Shown here piece after piece: positions 41,894 through 48,226 of a stretch of 48,226 nucleotides of DNA. Both the position numbers and the translations under genes were made by a program. Below the pieces are notes generated by a model. It ran no database searches. It was not told where the DNA came from and saw nothing but the letters and a program-made list of their open reading frames with translations. Position 1 is the first letter of the stretch. Every line of letters starts with the position of its first letter. This DNA comes from Clostridia bacterium (GTDB lineage Bacteria > Bacillota > Clostridia > Oscillospirales > Acutalibacteraceae), in contig JAFYVE010000018.1 in the NCBI GenBank assembly GCA_017549285.1, forward strand, positions 1-48,226. Reading direction: 5' to 3'.

Positions 41894-42181
41894 TTGTCGG
41901 GTTCTTTTGTTGAAGAAAACGAAATTCCTGCACAGAATAATCTTGAGAATATATATTCACTCTGTGGTGTTGATAAAAACGTAAAAGCAACGGTTATTCT
42001 CACTTATTACAACGACAATGATGATTTATCTGTCAAAAATATCACTATTGACCTTGGCAAAGAGGGAAGTTATGAGATTTACAGAGTCGATAATCACCAT
42101 AACGGAGAGTTGACTGAAATTACCGATAACCTTTCTTTTGAAATTGGACTTTTCGGTATGGTACTGATAAGGGAAAAATAA
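41894..42181 (+). pseudogene. C-terminal remnant of a glycoside hydrolase
   Basis: A 95-residue reading beginning TTG, seven bases after AAGGAG, follows the MerR gene by ten bases. It reads as the C-terminal beta-sandwich of a family 39-type beta-xylosidase: SFVEENEIPAQNN, a TVILTYYNDNDD strand and a YEIYRVDNHHNGELTEITDN end with FGMVLIREK. The 300 or more residues of catalytic barrel expected before it are missing, so it is best read as a remnant. The family assignment is from memory and may be wrong. Confidence 0.5.
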
Positions 42182-42206
42182 TTTTTTAAAAAATTAAAAA
42201 AAGTGG

Positions 42207-42235
42207 TTGACAACTTAAAAACAGGGGAGTATAAT
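42207..42235 (+). promoter_or_regulatory. Promoter of the Phe T-box/paaK unit
   Basis: Perfect consensus TTGACA (42207-42212) and TATAAT (42230-42235) are spaced by 17 bases, as for the Trp T-box promoter. Confidence 0.85.
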
Positions 42236-42239
42236 GCAG

Positions 42240-42547
42240 ACAACAACTGAATAACGTTGTACACTTAAATGCGTAGAGCAGAAACCAGTAGGTCGGAAAG
42301 AACCTGGAGAGAGTTGCCGGTTGGTGCGAGGCAAAGGGGGCGTCCCTCACGAATTCATTCTGTTAGCAGTGCACTGAATAAGAGAAATCTTTAGTAGGAT
42401 GCAACGGGAGTTCCCGTTACAGAACTAAGGTATGATTGTACCTGACAAGGCTGTCACCGTGAGATGACGGCGAACTGAGGTGGTACCACGGGATTATCGA
42501 TTTTCTCGTCCTCTGTATTCATTTTCGGAATGCAGAGGGCTTTTTTG
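42240..42547 (+). promoter_or_regulatory. T-box leader, phenylalanine specifier (UUC)
   Basis: The T-box element AACTGAGGTGGTACCACGG is at 42473-42491. Stem I has GAGAGAG and a GGTTGGTG distal part. In the specifier loop GAA-TTC-A lies just before TTCTGTT, which pairs with AGCAGAA at the stem base; the specifier TTC reads phenylalanine. A terminator hairpin with CCTCTGTATTC/GAATGCAGAGG arms (42511-42540) and T tract follows. Uncharged tRNA-Phe would switch paaK on. Confidence 0.88.
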
Positions 42548-42613
42548 TTGCCATTTTACATTCCGGAGATCTTGTTCAAACCAGAAAACAAAAAACAGAA
42601 AGGATGTAAAAAA

Positions 42614-43921
42614 ATGGCACAGAACTATTATCAGAAAGAAATCGAAACAATGCCGATTGAAGAAATGAAAAAGCTTCAGTCAGAAAAACTCGTTAAACAG
42701 GTAAAGCACGTTTATGAAAACGTACCTTACTACAGAAACCTTATGAATGAAAAAGGCATAAAGCCCGAAGATGTTCACGGAATTGATGATTTACACAAGC
42801 TTCCGTTTCTTACAAAAACTGACCTTCGTGACGCTTATCCTTACGGACTTCTTGCAAAACCTCTTGATGATTGTGTACGTATTCAGTCCACATCAGGTAC
42901 AACAGGTCGCCGTGTGGTAGCTTTCTACACTCAGCACGATATCGATTTGTGGGAAGATTGCTGTGCAAGAGCAATAACGGCAACGGGTGCTACAAAAAAG
43001 GATGTCTGTCAGGTTGCATACGGTTACGGACTTTTCACAGGCGGTCCCGGACTCAACGGTGGTTCACATAAAGTCGGTTGTCTTACACTTCCGATGTCTT
43101 CAGGCAACACAGAACGTCAGATTCAGTTTATGATGGATCTTAATGCAAGTCTTATCTGTTGCACTCCCTCATATGCTGCCTATATCGGTGAAACACTCAG
43201 AGAACAGGGATATAAACCTGAGGACATTCCTCTCAAGGCAGGTATTTTCGGTGCAGAACCCTGGACAGAAGAAATGAGAAAAGGTATTGAAGCAACTCTT
43301 GGCATAAAGGCTTATGATATTTACGGTCTTACCGAAACAACAGGCCCCGGTGTTGCATTCGAATGCAGTGAACAGACAGGTATGCATATAAATGAAGACC
43401 ATTTCTATGCAGAAATCATTGATCCCGATACAGGTGAAGTTCTTCCCGAAGGAAGCAAAGGCGAACTCGTTTTCACTTCTCTTGATAAGGAGGCATTCCC
43501 TCTTCTTCGTTACCGCACACGTGATATATGTGTTCTTTCACGCAAAAAGTGTTCTTGCGGTCGTACACTTATAAAAATGGCCAAGCCTATGGGCAGAACA
43601 GACGATATGCTTATCATCCGTGGCGTGAATGTATTCCCCAGCCAGATTGAAACCGTTCTTCTCAATGAAGGTTATCAGCCCAATTATCAGATTATTGTTG
43701 ACCGTGTGAAGAATACCGATACATTCGAAGTGAACGTTGAAATGTCACCCGAACAGTTCACGGATAAGGTCGGCGAAATCCTTGCTATGGAAAAAACTCT
43801 TGCTGAAGCTATGAAAGCAATGCTCGGCATCAACCCTGCCGTTCACCTTGTGGCTCCCAAGTCAATTGCACGAAGTGAAGGCAAGGCTGTAAGAGTTATT
43901 GATAAAAGAAAACTTGTATAA
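42614..43921 (+). CDS. paaK: Phenylacetate-CoA ligase
   Basis: PaaK adenylates phenylacetate (or a related aryl acid) and transfers it to CoA. The start at 42614 has AAAGGA upstream; an in-frame extension to 42530 covers the T-box terminator and is rejected. The 435-residue protein has the P-loop STSGTTGRRV near residue 95, the YGLTETTGPG AMP-binding motif (about 240), and RGVNVFPSQIE with the C-terminal PaaK domain. Anaerobes use it for aromatic acids or reverse formation of phenylacetate. Control by a Phe T-box links it to phenylalanine supply. It is followed by an ACT-domain gene after 23 bases. Confidence 0.93.
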   Translation: MAQNYYQKEIETMPIEEMKKLQSEKLVKQVKHVYENVPYYRNLMNEKGIKPEDVHGIDDLHKLPFLTKTDLRDAYPYGLLAKPLDDCVRIQSTSGTTGRRVVAFYTQHDIDLWEDCCARAITATGATKKDVCQVAYGYGLFTGGPGLNGGSHKVGCLTLPMSSGNTERQIQFMMDLNASLICCTPSYAAYIGETLREQGYKPEDIPLKAGIFGAEPWTEEMRKGIEATLGIKAYDIYGLTETTGPGVAFECSEQTGMHINEDHFYAEIIDPDTGEVLPEGSKGELVFTSLDKEAFPLLRYRTRDICVLSRKKCSCGRTLIKMAKPMGRTDDMLIIRGVNVFPSQIETVLLNEGYQPNYQIIVDRVKNTDTFEVNVEMSPEQFTDKVGEILAMEKTLAEAMKAMLGINPAVHLVAPKSIARSEGKAVRVIDKRKLV

Positions 43922-43943
43922 ACGCAGAAAGGAAATATGAATT

Positions 43944-44375
43944 ATGGCTATCAGACAGTTAACGGTATTTGTTGAAAACAAACAGGGATCACTTGTTGCA
44001 ATAACGGAGATGCTTTCAGAGAACAACATCAATATCAGGGCTCTTTCAATTGCAGAAACTGAAGATTTCGGTATTCTCCGTCTTATCGTAAATGATGAAG
44101 TATCAGCCGAAAAAATTCTTGCTGATGCAGGATATCTTATCAGAATGACAGATGTTGTGGGGGTTAAAATCGGTGATGCCCCCGGTAAACTTTCTGCAAC
44201 GCTTAAAGTTCTTGATGAAAACAACATCAATATGGAATATCTGTATGCATTTATGGCACGAACAGAAAAACACGCTTATGTTGTTCTTCGTGTTGAAGAT
44301 AATGATATGACTGAAAAGGTGCTTGAAGATGCAGGTTTTCACCTTATAACTCAGGCAGATATATGTAAACTGTAA
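43944..44375 (+). CDS. Tandem ACT-domain protein
   Basis: ACT domains bind amino acids allosterically. The 143-residue protein has two: IRQLTVFVENKQGSLVAI with EMLSENNINIRALSIAE (5-70), then GVKIGDAPGKLSATLKV and LDENNINMEYLYAFM (75-140), each with the G-x-L ligand-loop pattern. There is no catalytic domain. It follows paaK in a pairing repeatedly seen in anaerobes. It probably senses an aromatic amino acid and modulates PaaK or its pathway; this is inference. Confidence 0.9.
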   Translation: MAIRQLTVFVENKQGSLVAITEMLSENNINIRALSIAETEDFGILRLIVNDEVSAEKILADAGYLIRMTDVVGVKIGDAPGKLSATLKVLDENNINMEYLYAFMARTEKHAYVVLRVEDNDMTEKVLEDAGFHLITQADICKL

Positions 44376-44382
44376 AAAAAAG

Positions 44383-44412
44383 AAGTGGAGTCATCTGACT
44401 CCACTTTATTTT
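44383..44412. terminator. Convergent terminator of the ACT and phosphatase genes
   Basis: AAGTGGAGTCA and TGACTCCACTT form an 11-bp perfect stem around TC (44383-44406), with As before it and Ts after it, so it serves both strands. Confidence 0.9.
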
Positions 44413-44422
44413 ATTTATCGGT

Positions 44423-45406
44423 TTACCATTCTCTGTTCATTACAACAAATGTCATTCTTTCCTGAATACTTGCACCGCCGTGGCCTGTGCCGACACCGCC
44501 GTGGTCTGATGTAACGATAATCAGCCAGTCTTCAGTTTCGTAAGTTTCTCTTGCTTCAATAGCCTTGATTACTTCATAGCCGTAACCGTCTTCTGTGTTG
44601 AAGCCTTTCTTGTATACAGGGTTGTTGTATGAGAAACCGAAGTCGTGACCTGCAGAGTCGGTATCTTCATAAATGATGAATACGAAATCTGAGCAGTCTG
44701 CACTTGTGATTTCAGCCATAGCACCGGTATGAATGTCTTTTTTGTTTTTACGCAGTTCAAATTCAACATTTATGTTGTTTTCTTCGCAGTAAGCTTTTTC
44801 ATCAATATATGTTGAATTGTCATTTGTAAAATGACCTTTCCACTTTGTGATGAAAGATACACTGTCTATTAATTCTCCTTCAACAAAGAGAGTCATAAGT
44901 GTTTTCGGCTCAATTTCTTTTGTGATTCCGTTACCGGTAATACCGTGTTCATCTGCCCATACACCTGTAAGGATTGAGCACCATCCGGGAGCAGTTGAAG
45001 TATCCTGTGTGTTTTCAGCAGGATAATTCACACCGCCGCAGTATAAAAGATTGTTTGATGCACCTTTGCTCAGAAGGTAACTGACTGCACCCTCTTCCTG
45101 TTTTTCTGCAAGAATATCTGCACGACATCCGTCATAACCGATAACAACAGCTTTTTTATCTGTTTTTCCTTCGGGAAGGTCTGAGTCAAAATGATGCTCA
45201 ATGACCTCCCAGAGGTCTGTCTGAGGGTATGCAGTTTCAATGGTGTTTTCGTAATTCACCGAAGCAACATTCTGTCTGAAATATTCTTCTGTATCAGCAT
45301 CGTCAGTGTTGTATCTTGTGAAATAGAGTGCGAGTGCACCGGCGATAATTCCGAGTGTAAGAATTACAGCAACAACGATAATTATAATTTTCTTTTTGTT
45401 ATTCAT
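44423..45406 (-). CDS. Membrane-anchored alkaline-phosphatase-superfamily enzyme
   Basis: The fold is shared by nucleotide pyrophosphatases and phosphodiesterases with two zinc ions. The start at 45406 (MNNKKKIII) is four bases after the transporter stop; the longer frame to 45439 overlaps that gene. The 327-residue protein has an N-terminal membrane anchor (about 5-28), so the domain is extracytoplasmic. Metal and catalytic motifs are VIGYDGCRADIL (first aspartate), TAPGWCSILTG with T as likely nucleophile, EHGITGNG, YEDTDSAGHDFGF and TSDHGGVGTGHGG. The substrate is unknown. It is coupled to a GPH-type transporter upstream. Confidence 0.82.
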   Translation of the reverse strand: MNNKKKIIIIVVAVILTLGIIAGALALYFTRYNTDDADTEEYFRQNVASVNYENTIETAYPQTDLWEVIEHHFDSDLPEGKTDKKAVVIGYDGCRADILAEKQEEGAVSYLLSKGASNNLLYCGGVNYPAENTQDTSTAPGWCSILTGVWADEHGITGNGITKEIEPKTLMTLFVEGELIDSVSFITKWKGHFTNDNSTYIDEKAYCEENNINVEFELRKNKKDIHTGAMAEITSADCSDFVFIIYEDTDSAGHDFGFSYNNPVYKKGFNTEDGYGYEVIKAIEARETYETEDWLIIVTSDHGGVGTGHGGASIQERMTFVVMNREW

Positions 45407-45410
45407 TGGT

Positions 45411-46940
45411 TCAGCCTTCTTTTTTCTTCGCAGCAGCAATCGCTTCGTTTTCTTTATGACGTTCTGCTCTCATAACCTCAAGATCACGGTACATCTGCTC
45501 TTTCTTCTCGCCTTCAACATCATACATTGTTTTAAGTATGATTGCTTTGAGAACATTTGCAAGAGTGTAGCCGAAGAGAAGGAATGCAAGAAGCCAAAGG
45601 CAGGTGTTGAGATATGTGGGCTGAGCCTGCATTGTCTTTACAAGGTCGCCTTCAGCAGATGACATATAACCTACTGCAGCAATCATAAAGGGAATTGCAA
45701 CTTCTTTTGCATAGTTAAGACCTGTTGAAACCCAACCGGGGATAACGCCCTGAACAGCTTCCATTCTTTCGCCTGTCTGCCATTCAAGATAGTCCATATA
45801 CTCAACGTTGAAGTGTGAGTTTGAAAGCTCCTGAATACCGATGCCGACACCGAAGAGGAAATAGAAAGCATAGAAGAAAATACTGTTCCAGCCTTCAAAG
45901 AAGAAGATGCCCATTTTTGCTTCAACAAAGCAGATTCCGAAAAGAATGCCTGCTGAAATGAGAGAATAGGGGCCGCAGAATTTAAGAAGCTGTGTGGGCT
46001 CGTATTTTTTTGAAAGCTTTGTTGTGATAATGTTTCCTACAACAGTACCTACTGCTGTGGGCAGAGTAAGAAGAAGATTCTTTGATGAGCCTACTGTGAT
46101 AGCAGCAAGCAGGGTTGACATCTTGCCGAGCATAGCAAAGCAGTTTGCCCATGAAATAAACTGATATGCACGGTAGTTCTTGTATTTGAAAAGAGAGATA
46201 AGTGATTTTGAGAGCTTTGCCTTTTCTTTTATCGGAAGCTCGATTCTTTCCTTACAGAAAAGACCGCACATAAGGTTACCCATCATTGTAACAGATGCTG
46301 CAACTATTGCAAGTGTCATATACATTGCATTCTTGTCGTCGCTGAAAAGTCCGTAAACATATGTTGCAATATATGCTCCGCCGTAACCTATGTAATAGGA
46401 AAGCTGCCAGATTGTTGCAACAAGTTTCTTTTCCTTGTGGTTGGGAGAAATAACCTGAGTAATGTTCTGACCGAAGTTGTTGAAGATATTGAAAACTGTC
46501 TGACAGCATACAACACCGTAACGGAAAAGAGTCATCTGTTCAACTGTCCAGCCTTCGGGGACATAGAAGAAGAGGACTGTGAGTGTAAATATAGGAATAA
46601 GACAGATGAGGTACCACTGACGGTATCTGCCCATCTTTGTTTTCCATTTCTGTACAACTATGGCTGCAATAATACCGAATGAAATACTGAGAATTGTTGT
46701 AAGAGTTGTCTGAACTGCAAGAATTGATGCAATCTGATTCGCATTTACACCGACAGGTCCGAAATACAACTCGTGAAGGAATGCTGTTGCAAGTGTACCC
46801 GTAAGGGTAGTACCGAACATACCGCCGATACGGGCGAGCATAATACATACATATTCAAACTTTGTTATGTACTTGCCTTCACCGTGGGATAATGCACCCT
46901 GAGGTATTTCGGTTGGTGAAAGTTTTTTCTTCTTGATCAT
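45411..46940 (-). CDS. MFS/GPH-type sugar:cation symporter
   Basis: Transporters of this type import sugars, glycosides or hexuronides with Na+ or H+. The 509-residue protein has about 12 hydrophobic segments. GPH-like features include the GGMFGTTLTGTLATAF region, the MGRYRQWYLI loop between helices 2 and 3, and a cytoplasmic ERIELPIKEKAKLSKS loop in mid-protein. The C-terminal 45 residues are charged and cytoplasmic. The phosphatase gene begins four bases downstream, so the pair is coupled and may process and import a phosphorylated or nucleotide-linked compound. Substrate specificity cannot be read from the sequence. Confidence 0.85.
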   Translation of the reverse strand: MIKKKKLSPTEIPQGALSHGEGKYITKFEYVCIMLARIGGMFGTTLTGTLATAFLHELYFGPVGVNANQIASILAVQTTLTTILSISFGIIAAIVVQKWKTKMGRYRQWYLICLIPIFTLTVLFFYVPEGWTVEQMTLFRYGVVCCQTVFNIFNNFGQNITQVISPNHKEKKLVATIWQLSYYIGYGGAYIATYVYGLFSDDKNAMYMTLAIVAASVTMMGNLMCGLFCKERIELPIKEKAKLSKSLISLFKYKNYRAYQFISWANCFAMLGKMSTLLAAITVGSSKNLLLTLPTAVGTVVGNIITTKLSKKYEPTQLLKFCGPYSLISAGILFGICFVEAKMGIFFFEGWNSIFFYAFYFLFGVGIGIQELSNSHFNVEYMDYLEWQTGERMEAVQGVIPGWVSTGLNYAKEVAIPFMIAAVGYMSSAEGDLVKTMQAQPTYLNTCLWLLAFLLFGYTLANVLKAIILKTMYDVEGEKKEQMYRDLEVMRAERHKENEAIAAAKKKEG

Positions 46941-47133
46941 TTTATCATCTCCAATGATTTGCTTTGTTTGATTTTAACATTTTGTTGACAATATTTCAAG
47001 TAATTTTGTTAAATAAGTAATAATAAATTAAATATATTCTTAAAATATATTATTTTTAATGACTGCAAGTTTTTTTCTATATTTTTCATGGTAAAGAATC
47101 CCCTTTTTTTTGTATAGAGAAATCTTATATTGT

Positions 47134-47162
47134 TGTTTTTATATTTTGTATGTGATATAATT
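47134..47162 (+). promoter_or_regulatory. Promoter of the small membrane protein gene
   Basis: TTGTTT (47134-47139) and TATAAT (47157-47162) are spaced by 17 bases. The region upstream to 46941 is very AT-rich with no gene. Confidence 0.5.
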
Positions 47163-47188
47163 AAAAAAAAGAAAAAGAGGTTTTTTTT

Positions 47189-47515
47189 ATGGAACATATT
47201 ATAACCGTTATAATCGGCATTGTATGTATTGTTATCGGCTTTTTTAACAGAAAAGGGAATATTGAAATGCTTCATTCTTACCACAGAAATCGGGTGACGG
47301 AAGAAAACAGACTGCCTTTCGGTAAACTGGTGGGTATCGGTATGATAATTATAGGCATTTCCGTAATTGCACTCGGTATTCTGATGTATTTTGCGGAAAG
47401 CCTTCAGCAGGATGTGTATATGACTGTCGGTTATATTGTTTTCGGTGTCGGAATGGCAATAGGGTTCGGAATCACTTTTTATGCTATGAAAAAGTATAAT
47501 AACGGAATATTCTGA
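47189..47515 (+). CDS. Small conserved membrane protein, function unknown
   Basis: The 108-residue protein follows an AAAGAGG-type ribosome site. It has three hydrophobic helices (about 3-19, 46-68 and 76-98). Between the first two lies a conserved-looking polar loop KGNIEMLHSYHRNRVTEENR with FGKLVGIG after it, and the C-terminus is KYNNGIF. Similar small proteins with the HSYHRxRVxEE pattern occur in clostridia, from memory, without known function. It has its own promoter and a strong terminator, so it is probably monocistronic. Confidence 0.7.
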   Translation: MEHIITVIIGIVCIVIGFFNRKGNIEMLHSYHRNRVTEENRLPFGKLVGIGMIIIGISVIALGILMYFAESLQQDVYMTVGYIVFGVGMAIGFGITFYAMKKYNNGIF

Positions 47516-47521
47516 AAAAAA

Positions 47522-47550
47522 TTCCCCGTCTCGTAAGAGGCGGGGAAAAT
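47522..47550. terminator. Convergent terminator before the GGGtGRT gene
   Basis: TTCCCCGTCTC (47522-47532) and GAGGCGGGGAA (47537-47547) pair around GTAA with one G-U pair. There are As upstream and a short A/T tail downstream, fitting both strands. Confidence 0.85.
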
Positions 47551-47566
47551 GTTATAAACTTATAAA

Positions 47567-48226
47567 TTACTTACAAGCTTCTTCAATAGCAACTGCGCAT
47601 GCAACAGTCATACCAACCATGGGGTTGTTACCTGCACCGATAAGACCCATCATTTCAACGTGAGCGGGAACTGATGAAGAACCTGCAAACTGAGCGTCTG
47701 AGTGCATACGGCCCATTGTATCTGTCATACCGTATGAAGCGGGGCCTGCAGCCATGTTATCGGGATGAAGTGTACGGCCTGTACCGCCACCTGAAGCAAC
47801 TGAGAAGTAGCTTACGCCGTTTTCAACACACCATTTCTTGTATGTGCCTGCAACGGGATGCTGGAAACGAGTGGGGTTTGTTGAGTTACCTGTGATTGAA
47901 ACACCAACGTTTTCAAGTCTCATGATAGCAACGCCTTCGGGAACATTGTCTGAACCGTAGCAACGAACCTTAGCTCTGTCACCTGTTGAGTAAGCTGTTT
48001 CGTTAACGATCTTAACTGTTTCTGAATAGGGATCAAATTCAGTCTGAACGTATGTGAAACCGTTGATTCTTGAAATGATCATAGCAGCGTCCTTGCCGAG
48101 ACCGTTAAGGATAACACGGAGGGGCTGAACCCTGACCTTGTTTGCGTTAAGAGCAATTTTGATAGCGCCTTCAGCAGCAGCGAATGATTCGTGACCTGCA
48201 AGGAATGCAAAGCACTTTGTTTCTTC
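47567..48226 (-). CDS. GGGtGRT-family protein, partial at the window edge
   Basis: The gene runs off the right end of the window, so its N-terminus is missing; 219 residues are present. The signature SGGGTGRTLHPDNMAAGP and TDTMGRMHSDAQFAGSSS match the GGGtGRT family as I remember it; its function is unknown. Additional blocks are AFLAGHESFAAAEGAIKIAL near the visible start and NVGVSITGNSTNPTRFQHPVAG. It is not secreted as far as can be seen. The reading frame is open across the whole visible part, so it is an intact gene cut by the window rather than a pseudogene. Confidence 0.88.
   Translation of the reverse strand, partial: EETKCFAFLAGHESFAAAEGAIKIALNANKVRVQPLRVILNGLGKDAAMIISRINGFTYVQTEFDPYSETVKIVNETAYSTGDRAKVRCYGSDNVPEGVAIMRLENVGVSITGNSTNPTRFQHPVAGTYKKWCVENGVSYFSVASGGGTGRTLHPDNMAAGPASYGMTDTMGRMHSDAQFAGSSSVPAHVEMMGLIGAGNNPMVGMTVACAVAIEEACK

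Noticed and set aside
45027-45060. Loss of the nucleophile in the phosphatase, because of a cysteine in GWCSIL
   Set aside because: Counting back from LTG as in related enzymes, the nucleophile position is the threonine of TAPGW, which is present; the cysteine is five positions later.
1-48226. tRNA genes, 16S/23S rRNA genes
   Set aside because: No cloverleaf with CCA end or conserved rRNA core was seen by eye on either strand; a covariance search would be needed to exclude a tRNA.

Overview
The window reads as chromosome of an anaerobic, spore-lineage member of the Clostridia, most likely an Oscillospiraceae/Ruminococcus-like gut or rumen bacterium. Reasons: a low-GC genome with AGGAGG-type ribosome sites and several TTG/GTG starts, type I dockerin modules, AddAB, SpoIID, two T-box leaders, a 2[4Fe-4S] ferredoxin, a phenylacetate-CoA ligase/ACT pair and a GGGtGRT protein. 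No genome or database comparison was possible, so the taxonomic call is inference.

Layout. 1-340: an array of small hairpins with unlike stems but similar 3-base loops. 339-3675: two tandem secreted proteins with almost identical promoter, signal peptide and dockerin module but diverged solute-binding-like bodies. 3733-10929 (minus): addA, addB, RNase P RNA. 10954-15451: spoIID, then divergent citrate synthase, a membrane protein and an AEC transporter. 15452-15735: a structured inverted-repeat element. 15736-19182: holB-ricT, ferredoxin and a secreted protein. 19249-33416: a 14.2 kb accessory island bounded by 37-bp imperfect terminal inverted repeats (31/37 identical) and ending one base from the lysA stop codon. 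33418-37721 (minus): lon-engB-lysA. 37874-39419: a Trp-specifier T-box and a lone trpB. 39470-42181: an antiporter, a MerR/TipAS regulator and a glycoside hydrolase remnant. 42207-44375: a Phe-specifier T-box, paaK and an ACT protein. 44423-48226: a phosphatase, an MFS-type transporter, a small membrane protein and a partial GGGtGRT gene.

The island looks like a decayed mobilizable element. It holds a truncated MobA/MobL relaxase, a hairpin that may be the old oriT, a frameshifted DUF3847-like gene, a ParM/ParR-like pair with a hairpin-rich upstream region, an ECF sigma/membrane partner pair, a transglutaminase-like gene, a DUF6076 plus sigma-like operon with a LexA-type box in its promoter, and TnpV. 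No transposase, integrase or resolvase is visible. Two AT-rich cassettes sit in it as cargo: a CFI-box-CTERM protein with an unknown partner (19674-22419), inserted between the oriT-like hairpin and the relaxase start, and a three-gene operon (29256-32310) of a nitrilase-superfamily enzyme, a winged-helix protein and an unknown helical protein. The second is the best candidate in the window for an undescribed system, possibly anti-mobile-element defence; that function is inference from architecture and location only.
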